Assembly: GCF_023823125.1 (NCBI RefSeq)
Contig: NZ_CP090949.1
Span: 1,760,001-1,824,000, forward strand
DNA from: Erythrobacter aurantius
Lineage (GTDB): Bacteria; Pseudomonadota; Alphaproteobacteria; Sphingomonadales; Sphingomonadaceae
Length of the DNA: 64,000 nucleotides
Direction of reading: 5' to 3'
This document shows positions 19,059-28,754 of this stretch, one piece after another (the first letter of the stretch is position 1; every line of letters begins with the position of its first letter). The position numbers and the translations under genes were made by a program. The notes beneath the pieces are model-generated. The model was given only the letters and a program-made list of their open reading frames with translations, had not been told where the DNA came from and did not search any database.

Positions 19059-20172
19059 ATCGCCCCCATTCTGGATGTACGTCGCCGGGTTCCTGCTGTT
19101 GTTGGGGCCGCTGGTGACTGTGCACGAACTGGGTCATTATCTGGTCGGCCGCTGGTTCGGCGTGAAGGCCGACGCGTTTTCGATCGGCTTTGGCAGTGAA
19201 ATCTTTGGCTGGACGGACAAGCGGGGAACGCGCTGGCGGATTTCCGCCTTGCCGCTGGGCGGATATGTCCAGTTCAAAGGCGATATGAATCCGGCGAGCG
19301 TGCCTGATCCTGATGCACCAGCCGAACCGGGCAGTTTTCAGGGTGCCGCCCTTTGGAAGCGCGCTCTGATAGTGGCGGCGGGACCGGTGACGAACTTGCT
19401 GGTCGCCATCGGAATTTTTGCGGCATTTTTCGTAATTTACGGCAATCCGACGATTGTTGGCGCAGAGGACTCGCGCACTGTCGGGGAATTTGCCGAAGAA
19501 TCGGTTGCGCGCGACGCTGGGATGCAGATTGGCGATACGATTGTGGCGATCGATGGCGATTTGGTCGCCAATTTCGATGCCATCCGTAACGAAGTGCTGC
19601 TTCACCCCGACAAGCGTATGGTCTTCACGGTCGAACGTGACGGCACGAAACTCGACATCCCGCTGACCACAGCACGGATCGAGGAAACCGACGGTTTTGG
19701 CAACGTCAGCGTGCTAGGCCGGATCGGCGTAGGCCCGGATGGCGGGCAATATGTGCTGGAAGAAGTCGGCGTGCTCGAGTCTGTTCCGCTGGCGGTTGCG
19801 CGCTGCTGGGACATCACCGGCATGATGATCACCGGCATCCGTCAGATTATCACTGGCGAACGTTCGATCAAGGAATTGGGCGGGCCGGTAAAGATTGCCA
19901 AGTTCTCTGGCGAGCAGTTGAGCCTCGGCCTGCTGGCCTTCATCAACTTTGCCGCGCTGATCTCGCTTAATTTGGCATTCATCAACTTCTTGCCAATCCC
20001 CGCGCTCGATGGCGGGCATCTTGCCTTTTACGCCGCCGAGGCGATCCGGCGCAAACCGGTTGGTCCGCAGGCGACGGAATGGGCATACCGGACCGGTATC
20101 GGCATTGTTCTCGTCTTCATGGTGATTGTCACCGTGAATGACGTGATCTCGCTGCCGCTTTTCGGCAGTTAA
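19051..20172 (+). CDS. rseP: RseP/RasP site-2 intramembrane metalloprotease
   Basis: Cleaves membrane anchors such as anti-sigma factors. 373 residues. Zinc motif HELGH at 25-29 in the first membrane span, PDZ region around 130-210, and the C-terminal span with NFLPIPALDGG supplying the third zinc ligand. I use the TTG start (MFESPPFWMYV), which follows GGAGAG by nine bases and overlaps dxr by eight bases; this gives the family's usual short N-terminus. Confidence 0.95.
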   Translation: MFESPPFWMYVAGFLLLLGPLVTVHELGHYLVGRWFGVKADAFSIGFGSEIFGWTDKRGTRWRISALPLGGYVQFKGDMNPASVPDPDAPAEPGSFQGAALWKRALIVAAGPVTNLLVAIGIFAAFFVIYGNPTIVGAEDSRTVGEFAEESVARDAGMQIGDTIVAIDGDLVANFDAIRNEVLLHPDKRMVFTVERDGTKLDIPLTTARIEETDGFGNVSVLGRIGVGPDGGQYVLEEVGVLESVPLAVARCWDITGMMITGIRQIITGERSIKELGGPVKIAKFSGEQLSLGLLAFINFAALISLNLAFINFLPIPALDGGHLAFYAAEAIRRKPVGPQATEWAYRTGIGIVLVFMVIVTVNDVISLPLFGS

Positions 20173-20398
20173 ATCAGGGGTCTGGTTTCTCTTTGGCGCG
20201 CTGTTTTGCGTGTCTTGGACGAGATCGGCGCAACGGACTGTCGGGCATTGTTCGTCCAATGACCGGCATGGCTTCTTGACCAGCGCCACGCGCATCGGGC
20301 AGAGGCGACGGAGAGTTAGATTGGCGAGGCTTAACGGCCTTGTTTTTGCGCCCCGGGCAGGCGCGGTAGACTACGGGTTGGACGGGAACACATATTCC

Positions 20399-23116
20399 AT
20401 GAATCGATGCAGCGAAACGGGCGTGCGGCCTGTGGTATCCAAGAATGCAGCACGGCGCCTTGCCACGGCACTTACCGGTGCGACGATGCTGGCGGGTGTT
20501 CCTTATACGGCTCTGGCACAGGATGAAGGGACTGCCTCGACCGGTGCGAGCCAACCCGCGCCCAATCCAGCGCAGCCGGCATCGACCAATGTCATCCGCA
20601 CGATCAGCGTGGCCGGGGCAGAGCGGCTCGAACCGACGACGATCCTTTCGTACATTCGCCTGCGCGTGGGCCAGGAATACACCTCCGCCGCCGCTGACGA
20701 GGCGCTGAAGGATCTGGGCGCGACCGAGCTTTTCGCGAATTTCTCGATCCGCAATGACAACGGCAATGTCGTTATCACGGTCACCGAAAACCCGGTGATC
20801 AACCGCATCGTTCTCGAAGGGAACGATCGGCTTGATGCGGACAAGATCCTTCCCGAAATCCGCCTTGCACCGCGCCAGATCTTCACCCGTTCCAAGGTCC
20901 GCGCCGACGTTGCCCGCATTGTGGAACTGTACAAGCGCCAGGGCCGGTTCGCCGCGCAGGTTGAGCCGAAGATGGTGCAACTGCCGCAGAACCGCGTCGA
21001 TGTGGTCTTCGAAATCACCGAAGGCCCCAAGTCCAAGGTTCGCCAGATCAACATCATCGGGAACGAGGTGTTTTCCGACAGCGAGCTGCGCAGCGAGATG
21101 GTGACGAAGCAGTCGCGCTTCTTCCGCTTCTTCAGCTCCAACACCAGCTACGATCCGGATCGTTTGGCGTTTGACCAGCAGAAGCTTCGCCAGTTCTATT
21201 TGACCGAAGGCTATGCCGATTTCCGCGTGGTGTCCGCTGTTGCCGAACTGACCCCGGATCAGCGCGATTTCATCATCACCTATGTGGTTGAGGAAGGCGA
21301 ACGCTACAACTTCGGCGAAGTCGAAGTGGAAAGCCAGCTGCGCGATTTCGACAGCGATGCGCTTCAGGCCGGTCTGGCGATGAAGACCGGCGATTTCTAC
21401 AACGCCAAAAGCGTTGAGGACACTGTCGAGCAGCTGACTGAGCTGGCTGGCCGGTTTGGCTATGCCTTTGCCGACGTGCAGCCGCGCTTCAACCGCAATC
21501 CCGACGAACTGACGATGGATATCACCTTCATCCTGCGTCAGGCCCCGCGCGTTTATGTCGAACGCGTCGATGTGAACGGCAACACGCTCACCCAGGATAA
21601 GGTGATCCGCCGCGAATTCCGTCTGTCCGAAGGCGATGCGTTCAACTCTCTGGGCGTGCAGCGCACCACGGCGCGCATCAACTCGCTGGGCTATTTCCAG
21701 GAAAACTTCGAAGTCGCTCAGGTCGAAGGCAGTGCGCCTGACCGGATCGTGCTTGAAGCCAACGTCGAAGAACAGCCGACCGGCGAACTGCAGTTCTCGG
21801 CCGGTTTCTCGTCCATCGAGCAGTTCATTCTGGCAGGCAGCATCCGCCAGCGTAACTTCCGCGGACGCGGACAGACCATCGGGCTGAGCCTCAACTATTC
21901 GCAGTTCTCGCGTTCGGCACAGGTCAGCTTCACTGAACCCTACGTGTTCGATCGCAACATTCAGGCCGGTGCAGACATATACCGGCGCGACTTCAACAGC
22001 TTCAACTTCACCAACCGCCAGCGCAACACGACATTCGAGCAGGCAACCACCGGGACTTCGTTCCGCGTCGGTGTCCCGCTGACTGAATACATGTCGCTGA
22101 TCGGCAGCTATACGCTGAACTACGACGAAGTGAGCCTTGCGGAGAACCTGTTCTTCTCGGACACCGACGGTGATGGCGATATCGAATGTGACCCGCTGCT
22201 CGCCGGCCGCTTCCTGTGTGATGCACTGGGCAACCGGCTCAGCTCGATCGTCGGCCTCAGCGTCAGCTATAACTCGCTGAACTCGCGCCTGCGCCCGACC
22301 CGTGGCCGCAACATCACGCTCAGCACCGAGTTCGCCGGGCTTGGTGGCGATGTGCGTTATGTGCGTTTCCGCGGACGCGGACAGCAGTTCTGGAACGTTG
22401 CCAACTCGGGCTTCATCTTTTCGATCGCACTGGAAGGCGGGACGATCATTCCGCTTCAGGACCGTGGCGGCGCAGGGGTTGACGACATCCTGTTGACGGA
22501 TCGTTTCTTCCTGGGCGAACCGCAGTTCCGCGGGTTCGAGATCCGCGGCGTCGGTCCTCGCATTCTGACGCAGCCGTACATCCTAGACCAGTCCAACAAC
22601 AACGTGCTGGACGATGATGGCAACCCGACCTTGATCACCGAACGTCGCTCCATCCGCGACGACTCGATCGGCGGGCGCAATTACTATCTCGGCCGCGCGG
22701 AGCTCGAATTGCCGCTCGGCACGGGCGCGCGTGAACTTGGCCTGCGCCCATCGATCTTCCTTGATATCGGCGCGCTCTGGGGCGTTGATCGGCCTGTCCT
22801 GCAGGACAATCCGCTCGGCATTCCGCAGATTGACGCCGACGGCAACCCGCTCTTCATCGGTATCGATGACGGCCAGCTTACAACTGATCCGTTCGCTGCC
22901 GATGGCGTGACCCCGAATACCCGGCTGATCCGGCCGGGCAGCGCGATCCGCGAGGTGTTCCTCGGCGATTCGCCCAGTCCGCGTATCACCGCGGGCATCG
23001 GGGTTAACTGGAACTCGCCCTTTGGCCCGTTCCGCATCGACTTCGCCCAGACGATCCGCAAGGTCGAAGGCGATGATGACCAGACATTCACGTTCAACGT
23101 AGGAACTCAATTCTGA
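20399..23116 (+). CDS. bamA: outer membrane protein assembly factor BamA
   Basis: Core of the BAM complex that inserts beta-barrels in the outer membrane. 905 residues from ATG at MNRCSETG. A signal peptide ends near YTALAQ (about 42). Five POTRA repeats follow (about 60-470), then a 16-strand barrel ending FTFNVGTQF, with the C-terminal Phe of outer-membrane proteins. Barrel hallmark VRFRGRGQQ-type and Arg/Gly-rich strands are present. Located between rseP and ompH/skp, the standard order. The 226 bases before it hold no separate gene. Confidence 0.95.
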   Translation: MNRCSETGVRPVVSKNAARRLATALTGATMLAGVPYTALAQDEGTASTGASQPAPNPAQPASTNVIRTISVAGAERLEPTTILSYIRLRVGQEYTSAAADEALKDLGATELFANFSIRNDNGNVVITVTENPVINRIVLEGNDRLDADKILPEIRLAPRQIFTRSKVRADVARIVELYKRQGRFAAQVEPKMVQLPQNRVDVVFEITEGPKSKVRQINIIGNEVFSDSELRSEMVTKQSRFFRFFSSNTSYDPDRLAFDQQKLRQFYLTEGYADFRVVSAVAELTPDQRDFIITYVVEEGERYNFGEVEVESQLRDFDSDALQAGLAMKTGDFYNAKSVEDTVEQLTELAGRFGYAFADVQPRFNRNPDELTMDITFILRQAPRVYVERVDVNGNTLTQDKVIRREFRLSEGDAFNSLGVQRTTARINSLGYFQENFEVAQVEGSAPDRIVLEANVEEQPTGELQFSAGFSSIEQFILAGSIRQRNFRGRGQTIGLSLNYSQFSRSAQVSFTEPYVFDRNIQAGADIYRRDFNSFNFTNRQRNTTFEQATTGTSFRVGVPLTEYMSLIGSYTLNYDEVSLAENLFFSDTDGDGDIECDPLLAGRFLCDALGNRLSSIVGLSVSYNSLNSRLRPTRGRNITLSTEFAGLGGDVRYVRFRGRGQQFWNVANSGFIFSIALEGGTIIPLQDRGGAGVDDILLTDRFFLGEPQFRGFEIRGVGPRILTQPYILDQSNNNVLDDDGNPTLITERRSIRDDSIGGRNYYLGRAELELPLGTGARELGLRPSIFLDIGALWGVDRPVLQDNPLGIPQIDADGNPLFIGIDDGQLTTDPFAADGVTPNTRLIRPGSAIREVFLGDSPSPRITAGIGVNWNSPFGPFRIDFAQTIRKVEGDDDQTFTFNVGTQF

Positions 23117-23805
23117 TGAAACTCTTCAACAAAATGCTCGCCCCGGCGGGCCTGGCGCTGTGCGCGCTGGCCGCAGCTGCACCCGCAACGGCTCAGGTCG
23201 ATGGCCGTCTGGCCACCGCCGATATTGGTCGTGCCATCATTGGCACCAACGCGCTGCGCATCGCCTATGAGCAGGTCGGCACAACCTATGCTGCGCAGAT
23301 CGAGCAGCGCCAGACCAAGCAGCAGCAGCTCACCACCCTGTTGCAGCCGTTCGACGCCAATGGCGACGGCCAGCTCGACGATTCCGAACTGCCTGCGCTG
23401 CAGAGCTCACCCAACTTCCAGCAGATTCAGACGCTGGAACAGGAAGTCGGTGCGCTGAACCAGCAGGTAAACGCAGCGCGCATCTATGCGGTCGAGCAGA
23501 TCCTCGCGAAGTATCCCGAAGCTCTGACCGAAGTCACGACGCAGCAGCAGATCGTAATGGTCATGCAGCCCGACACGTTGCAGTTTGCAGCGCAGGGCGC
23601 GGACATCACTCCGCTGATCGTCAACTCGCTCAATGCCAAGGTGCCTTCAGTCGCGATCGTGCCGCCCGCCGATTGGCGCCCGACCCGCAACGCCGCGCAG
23701 CTGTTCCAGGAAATCCAGCAGACGCTGATCACCGCGCAGCTGATCCAGCAGCAACAGGCCGCACAGCAGGGCCAGCAGCCGCAACAGGCGCCGGCTGGTC
23801 GCTAA
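23116..23805 (+). CDS. OmpH/Skp-family periplasmic chaperone with an EF-hand-like loop
   Basis: Holdase that escorts outer-membrane proteins to BamA. 229 residues, somewhat longer than Skp (about 160). Signal peptide ends at PATAQ (about 27). The helical, Gln-rich body fits the Skp tentacle. Unusual: a 12-residue segment at 80-91, DANGDGQLDDSE, matches a canonical calcium-binding EF-hand loop at every ligand position. The C-terminus is Gln-rich. Starts on the last base of the bamA stop, so the two are tightly coupled. Confidence 0.88.
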   Translation: MKLFNKMLAPAGLALCALAAAAPATAQVDGRLATADIGRAIIGTNALRIAYEQVGTTYAAQIEQRQTKQQQLTTLLQPFDANGDGQLDDSELPALQSSPNFQQIQTLEQEVGALNQQVNAARIYAVEQILAKYPEALTEVTTQQQIVMVMQPDTLQFAAQGADITPLIVNSLNAKVPSVAIVPPADWRPTRNAAQLFQEIQQTLITAQLIQQQQAAQQGQQPQQAPAGR

Positions 23806-23826
23806 GCAAGCATACGGGGGCAGGGC

Positions 23827-24303
23827 ATGACCGACGAAACAAGCGCAGCTGCGCCGATCACGGACTATGACATCCACAAGGTGTTGAAGGCCCTGCCTCA
23901 CCGCTATCCGTTGCTGCTGGTTGACCGGGTGAAGGAGCTTCACCTCAACCAGCGCATCCATGCGGTGAAGGCCGTGACCATGAACGAGGAGTTCTTCCAG
24001 GGTCATTTCCCCGGCGCTCCTATCATGCCCGGCGTGCTCCAGATCGAGGCGCTGGCGCAGGCCGCCGCGATTCTCGGCATCGAGACGCTTGAGCTTTCGG
24101 GCACGGGCAAGCTGGTGATCTTCATGGGGATCGAGAGCGCCAAGTTCCGTTCACCGGTCACACCCGGTTGCCTGCTCGATCTGGAGGTCGAATTCCTCCA
24201 ACAGCGCCGCACGATCTACAAGTTCAAGGGCCGTGCCAGCGTCGAAGGCAAGACCACTTGCGAGACCGAGTTCACCGCGATGATCGCCGATCCGCCCGCC
24301 TAG
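23827..24303 (+). CDS. fabZ: 3-hydroxyacyl-ACP dehydratase FabZ
   Basis: Dehydrates 3-hydroxyacyl-ACP in fatty acid elongation. 158 residues, hot-dog fold. Catalytic His in [15 protein letters not shown] (about 60) and Glu in QIEALAQAA. The N-terminal [12 protein letters not shown] is typical. Last gene of the long operon; often found next to lpxA/lpxD, which are not here. Confidence 0.97.
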   Translation: MTDETSAAAPITDYDIHKVLKALPHRYPLLLVDRVKELHLNQRIHAVKAVTMNEEFFQGHFPGAPIMPGVLQIEALAQAAAILGIETLELSGTGKLVIFMGIESAKFRSPVTPGCLLDLEVEFLQQRRTIYKFKGRASVEGKTTCETEFTAMIADPPA

Positions 24304-24619
24304 GGGGATGGATGGAACAGTGAAGGCGGGTGTTTGAAAATATTCCCGCTTCCCGCAAGTACCTGATTAGATTATATAAAGTGGGACTTCACGGCTCGCG
24401 AGTGTGACTTTTCACGCTTCCATCCCTGACAGGGTCTGGAGCGGTGAAATTGGAACGACGATGGGAAAGAGCGGCGCCTGTAATACCGTGCTGCCATCGA
24501 GTAGGAAATCAGCGGGCCACAAGGCTTGCTATTTTCAGGGAACCACACTAGAGCGCGCGCTTTCCCGCACCACAGCTTGCCCGGTCGGAACCGGACACCA
24601 GCTAGCAAGGACAAGAGAC
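24304..24619. other. intergenic region between fabZ and rpmE
   Basis: 316 bases with no gene I can support. An AT-rich patch lies at about 24335-24390. No clear intrinsic terminator for the fabZ operon is visible. The rpmE promoter is likely near the right end. Confidence 0.6.
24526..24554 (+). promoter_or_regulatory. candidate rpmE promoter
   Basis: TTGCTA, 17-base spacer, TAGAGC, about 66 bases before the rpmE start. The hexamers match moderately; position and spacing are the main support. Confidence 0.3.
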
Positions 24620-24844
24620 ATGAAAGCCGAAGGGCACCCCGATTATCACATGATCACGGTCAAGATGACCGATGGCACCGAATTCCAGACCCGCTCTACC
24701 TGGGGCAGCGAAGGCGACACTCTCGCTCTCGATATCGACCCGACGAGCCACCCGGCATGGACCGGCGGTCGCCAACAGATCCAGGAAGGTGGCCGCGTGG
24801 CTGCGTTCAACAAGCGCTTCGGCGGTCTTACTCTCAAGAAGTAA
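24620..24844 (+). CDS. rpmE: 50S ribosomal protein L31
   Basis: 74 residues; begins [19 protein letters not shown] and continues through [22 protein letters not shown] and FNKRFGGL, the L31 core. There are no CXXC zinc cysteines, so this is the C-minus form. Start preceded by AAGGACAAGAG. An upstream in-frame extension is rejected as leader. Confidence 0.96.
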   Translation: MKAEGHPDYHMITVKMTDGTEFQTRSTWGSEGDTLALDIDPTSHPAWTGGRQQIQEGGRVAAFNKRFGGLTLKK

Positions 24845-24880
24845 GCGGCACACGAGCTTTGCGCCTTCGGGCGCTGGAGA

Positions 24881-24910
24881 AGGGCAGTCCGACGGGGCTG
24901 CCCTTTTTCT
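24881..24910 (+). terminator. rho-independent terminator after rpmE
   Basis: AGGGCAG, a short loop region, CTGCCCT, then TTTTCTTT. Sits between rpmE and the convergent MOSC gene. Confidence 0.85.
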
Positions 24911-24926
24911 TTGCGAAGAAGCCGCC

Positions 24927-25481
24927 TCAGACCCGACCAAGCGGGATATGTGGCCCCTCGGGGCGTTCGACATGGATTCCGTCGCCCGGTTGCACAATGC
25001 CACCGCGCAGAGCCACGCACATGATCCCGGCCTTTCGAACAATCTGATCGCCGGTTTTCTCAACCAGTTCGGCCAACAGTCCCGGAGCGAATTCATCCAC
25101 CTGCGCGCAGGGATTGCGCAAGCCCGTCACACTCAGCACCGCATCGGACCCGATCCGCAGCAGCGTATCGCGGCCAAGGTGCAGAAGATCGACCCCGCGT
25201 GTCGTGATGTTCTCACCCAGATCGCCGGGGTTTACCTCGAAGCCTTTGCGATCGAGTTCTTCGAGCAGTTCGGCGTGGATCAGATGCACCTGCCGCAGGT
25301 TCGGCTGGGTCGGGTCTTGCTCAACACGGCTTCGATGTCGCACGGTGTCTCCGCCATGGGCATCACCTCGCACACCGAACCCTGCGAGGATTTCGATGCT
25401 GCGCACCGGCTGCTTGCTGAAGCGGTGCTTGTTGTCGCTGCTGACGGCAACGACCAAGCCGTTGCTGGACGAGTATGTCAT
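24927..25481 (-). CDS. MOSC-domain protein
   Basis: 184 residues spanning one MOSC (molybdenum cofactor sulfurase C-terminal) domain. Supporting motifs are GVRGDAHGG, QVHLIHAELLEEL, NPGDLGENITTRGVDL, and GLRNPCAQVDEF with the conserved cysteine that may carry sulfur or bind the cofactor. Stand-alone MOSC proteins such as YiiM are linked to detoxification of N-hydroxylated compounds or to sulfur transfer; which applies here cannot be said. No molybdenum genes nearby. The 182 bases before its start hold nothing recognised. Confidence 0.9.
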   Translation of the reverse strand: MTYSSSNGLVVAVSSDNKHRFSKQPVRSIEILAGFGVRGDAHGGDTVRHRSRVEQDPTQPNLRQVHLIHAELLEELDRKGFEVNPGDLGENITTRGVDLLHLGRDTLLRIGSDAVLSVTGLRNPCAQVDEFAPGLLAELVEKTGDQIVRKAGIMCVALRGGIVQPGDGIHVERPEGPHIPLGRV

Positions 25482-25663
25482 GGGTTTATCCCATTACCGA
25501 TGACCTTCGCGCCCAGAAAAATAGACAGTCCGATCAGTTGAGGCAAGCGCCGCAGACCTGAGCAATGGGGTGGTCCCAGCCGCTTGCCTCATCACCCGTC
25601 TAACTGATTGGACACATTGGCGCTTTGCGCAAAATCAAACTTGCTGCCTGAATCGCGGTGGCC

Positions 25664-26299
25664 TTACCACGGCCATTCGCGTTCGCGATACCATTTCGTG
25701 ATGACATATTTCACACCCTGTCGCACCTTCATCCCGTGGTGCAGCGTGTTGGGATTGACGCTGCCATCGGGCCGTGCGTTGTTCCAGCAAAGAAGCTTCC
25801 CGGTTTCGGGCTGGAACGTCTTCCCCACCACCTTGAACCGGGTCGCTCCGCCGGCCTCGACTTCGTTGAGGTAGATCATGAAGGTCCAGGTGCGCTGCCC
25901 GCTTTGCGAGCAATATTGTTCGTAATCGGGGCCGCCGGGGGTGAAGTAATCGGTGTGCGCCTTGAATTCCTGCCCCACCGCATAGCGTTGGCCCTGCACC
26001 GGTTCGCCCAGTTTCGGATCGATCCCGTTCAATGCGAAGAACAGGGCTTCGAGCTCCTGGACGGACGGATCCTTGCGAGAAAGATCACAGGTTTCGCTGG
26101 TGCGGAAATAGTCGTCGCCATTGGCATCGGCGATGGTGGAGGGGCGGCGATCCTTGTCGATCAGTTCGATCAGCCGGGCGCACAGATCGGGCGAGATGAA
26201 CTGGCGCAGCTGGAACAGCTCGATCTTGGGGTGCGGCACGCGCTGCACGCCATCGCGCTGGTTCAGCCTGCTGGGGACAGAATCGGCCTGTGTTTCCAT
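25664..26299 (-). CDS. 2-oxoglutarate/Fe(II) oxygenase, prolyl 4-hydroxylase type
   Basis: 211 residues. The iron site is HTDYF (His and Asp) and HHGMKV (second His), with the following Lys/Arg in KYVITKWYRER as 2-oxoglutarate ligand. FISPDLCARLIELI and YFRTSETCDL match the P4H-alpha catalytic domain. ATG at METQADS chosen since the longer upstream stretch is Arg/Lys-rich and untypical. The protein substrate in bacteria of this group is unknown. Confidence 0.9.
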   Translation of the reverse strand: METQADSVPSRLNQRDGVQRVPHPKIELFQLRQFISPDLCARLIELIDKDRRPSTIADANGDDYFRTSETCDLSRKDPSVQELEALFFALNGIDPKLGEPVQGQRYAVGQEFKAHTDYFTPGGPDYEQYCSQSGQRTWTFMIYLNEVEAGGATRFKVVGKTFQPETGKLLCWNNARPDGSVNPNTLHHGMKVRQGVKYVITKWYREREWPW

Positions 26300-26537
26300 G
26301 CTGCGAAGCTTAAATACGGCCCGCCGCGAGGCAAGCCATGAAACGCAGGCGTAATATTCTTGCGTGGAAGCTCGTTTCACGCAGTTTTCGCTTTTCTTGA
26401 AACGCGCTTTGTGCAACAGGCTCGCGCCCGTCCACAGCGGCCTTGACCGACTGTGAGAGCCGCGTAAACCGCCGCTCTTGCGCGCATCAAGGCGAAGGCC
26501 CTTTCGATCGGAAGGGCCGGGCTGGGGTGGGGCATGT

Positions 26538-26615
26538 GGCGATCGTAGCTCAGTTGGTTAGAGCGCCGGTTTGTGGTACCGGAGGTCGCGGGTTCGAACC
26601 CCGTCGATCGCCCCA
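26538..26615 (+). tRNA. tRNA-His (GTG)
   Basis: Anticodon GTG in TTTGTGGTA. The acceptor includes an extra 5' G (26538) opposite C73, the identity feature of tRNA-His. T-arm GGTTCGAACCC and encoded CCA at 26613-26615. Confidence 0.97.
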
Positions 26616-26669
26616 TTTTCCTCCAGTCACCGTCATCGGGAATGCCGCGCATCATTGTGAGGCATTGCT

Positions 26670-27737
26670 ATGACCGCGTTCTGGACCGAGCCTGATTTTG
26701 ACGATCACGAGATGGTGCACTTTGTGCGCGATCGCGAATCGGGACTGACGGCGATTATCGCGGTCCACTCCTCGCACCTCGGGCCGGGCGCTGGCGGAAC
26801 GCGCTTCTGGCATTATCCCAATCCCAAGGACGGGCTGCGCGATGCGCTGCGCCTGTCGCGCGGGATGAGCTACAAGAACGCGATGGCCGGCCTGCCGATG
26901 GGCGGGGGCAAGGCGGTGATCCTTGCCGACGAGGCCCGCACCAAGACACCCGAACTGCTCGCCGCTTTCGGTGACGCGGTCGAAGGGCTGAATGGCCGCT
27001 ATGTCACGGCAGAGGATGTCGGCATCAGCGAAGCCGACATGGTCGCCGTCTCGCAGCGCACCTCGCATGTTTCGGGCCTCCCCGTCTCGGGGCAGGGCAG
27101 CGCCGGGGGCGATCCGGGTCCGTTCACCTCCTATGGCATTTATCTCGGCATCAAGGCCGCGGTGCAGCACCGGCTCGGCACGGACAGCATGGCCGGGGTG
27201 CGCGTCGCGCTTCAGGGAACCGGCAGCGTCGGTGGCGGGGTTGCCCGCCTGCTGGCAAAGGACGGCGCGAAGCTGACACTGGCCGACATCAACAAGGACA
27301 GCGTGACCGCTCTGGCGCAGGAACTGGGCGCGGAAGTGGTCGATCCGCAGGCGATCATGACGACGCCGTGCGACGTGTTCAGCCCGAATGCACTGGGTGC
27401 GATCCTGAACGAGGAAAGCATCGCCAAGCTGGATACACAGATCGTCGCGGGCGGAGCGAACAACCAGCTGGCGCGCAGCGCGCACGGGCAGGTGCTGTTC
27501 GAACGCGGCATTCTCTACGCGCCCGATTACGTCATCAACGCGGGCGGGATCATCTCTGTGGCGACCGAATACCTTGCCCGGCGCGAAGGCCGCACCGGCA
27601 GCGTGGATGAGGTCAATGCGCTGATCGAACAGATTCCGGGCCGCCTCGAACGCATCTGGCAGGCGAGCGAGCAGGGCGCGACTTCGCCTGATGTCGTGGC
27701 CGATCGCATGGCGCAGGAACTGATCGGTCGCGGCTGA
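26670..27737 (+). CDS. Leu/Val/Phe-type NAD-dependent amino acid dehydrogenase
   Basis: Reversible oxidative deamination of a branched-chain or aromatic amino acid. 355 residues. Substrate/catalytic region GMSYKNAMAGLPMGGGKAVI with both conserved lysines, the AEDVG segment, and a Rossmann site LQGTGSVGGGVARLL near 180. The length is like leucine dehydrogenase (about 350-365) rather than glutamate dehydrogenase. Specificity cannot be set by eye. Two short hairpins lie between it and ccmC. Confidence 0.92.
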   Translation: MTAFWTEPDFDDHEMVHFVRDRESGLTAIIAVHSSHLGPGAGGTRFWHYPNPKDGLRDALRLSRGMSYKNAMAGLPMGGGKAVILADEARTKTPELLAAFGDAVEGLNGRYVTAEDVGISEADMVAVSQRTSHVSGLPVSGQGSAGGDPGPFTSYGIYLGIKAAVQHRLGTDSMAGVRVALQGTGSVGGGVARLLAKDGAKLTLADINKDSVTALAQELGAEVVDPQAIMTTPCDVFSPNALGAILNEESIAKLDTQIVAGGANNQLARSAHGQVLFERGILYAPDYVINAGGIISVATEYLARREGRTGSVDEVNALIEQIPGRLERIWQASEQGATSPDVVADRMAQELIGRG

Positions 27738-27855
27738 TTTGTAGGTTCAGGCACCGGGCAAGACGGTGCTTGCATGAAAATCATGCGCAACTTGCGTCTT
27801 TTGCGCCCTTGCGACCCTCGCGCAGGACAGTAATACCGGGCGAGAGGATACTGAC

Positions 27856-28614
27856 GTGCATATCTACGCCAATCCAAAGCGCTTCCTGTCGCTTGCCAGC
27901 TGGCTGATGCCTCTCCTGTTCTGGAGTGGGCTTGTGCTGTCGTTGGGCGCGGTTGCCTGGGGCCTGTTCATGGTGCCGCCGGATCGGCTGATGGGCGAAA
28001 CCGTGCGCATCCTGTTCATCCATGTGCCCGCCGCATGGCTCGGCATGGGCGGATGGGCGGGCCTCGCCATTTCCAGCGCCGCGCTGCTGATCTGGAAACA
28101 CCCGCTTGCCGGGATCGCCGCGCGGGCGATTGCGGTGCCAGGGATGGTTTTCTGCGCGATCTGCCTAGCCACCGGCTCGATCTGGGGGCGTCCGACATGG
28201 GGCACATGGTGGGAATGGGACGGGCGGCTCACTTCGATGCTGGTGCTGCTGTTCCTGTATGGCGGATATATCGCGCTGTCTCAGGCAGCCGCGCGCGAAG
28301 GCGGATCGATGAAGATCGCCGCCATTTTCGGCATGGTCGGCGCGATCAACGTACCGATCATCAATCGCAGCGTGGTGTGGTGGAATTCGCTCCACCAGCC
28401 GCCCAGCCTGACCGCGGGCAAGAGCGCGATTGATCCGGTGTTCCTGTGGCCGCTGCTGGTCGCGGTGATCGGCTTTTCGCTGCTGTTCGGGGCGATTGTG
28501 CTGATGCGGATGCGCGCGTTGATCGCGGAACAGCAGGTGGAGGCGCGCCTGCGCCGCCGCGCTCTGGATGACGAGGCGCCCTTGGCGGCGGCTCCGGCAA
28601 TGGAGGGTGCGTGA
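27856..28614 (+). CDS. ccmC: heme exporter/transfer protein CcmC
   Basis: Membrane protein of cytochrome c maturation system I that presents heme to CcmE. 252 residues, six hydrophobic segments. The heme-handling tryptophan-rich motif WGRPTWGTWWEWD is at about 113-125, flanked by conserved histidines. GTG start. The stop overlaps the ccmD start (TGATG). No ccmA/ccmB precede it. Confidence 0.97.
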   Translation: MHIYANPKRFLSLASWLMPLLFWSGLVLSLGAVAWGLFMVPPDRLMGETVRILFIHVPAAWLGMGGWAGLAISSAALLIWKHPLAGIAARAIAVPGMVFCAICLATGSIWGRPTWGTWWEWDGRLTSMLVLLFLYGGYIALSQAAAREGGSMKIAAIFGMVGAINVPIINRSVVWWNSLHQPPSLTAGKSAIDPVFLWPLLVAVIGFSLLFGAIVLMRMRALIAEQQVEARLRRRALDDEAPLAAAPAMEGA

Positions 28615-28754
28615 TGCGTGAATCGCTGGATCACTGGCCTTTCGTGATCGGTTCCTATGCGGTCGGGCTGATTGCGCTCGCGCTGCTGATTATCTGGAGC
28701 TACCGCGCAATGCGCCGCGCGGAAAAACGGCGCGAGGAGATGAAGAAGCGATGA
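28614..28754 (+). CDS. ccmD: heme exporter protein CcmD
   Basis: 46-residue single-span protein between ccmC and ccmE, overlapping both by 1-4 bases. MRESLDHWPFVIGSYAVG leads into the membrane span, with a basic tail (RRAEKRREEMKKR). Size, topology, HWPF-Y motif and position all match CcmD, which helps release holo-CcmE. Confidence 0.93.
   Translation: MRESLDHWPFVIGSYAVGLIALALLIIWSYRAMRRAEKRREEMKKR

Noticed and set aside
27751..27799. Two short hairpins after the amino acid dehydrogenase
   Set aside because: Stems of six to seven bases without T-run; not enough for a terminator call.
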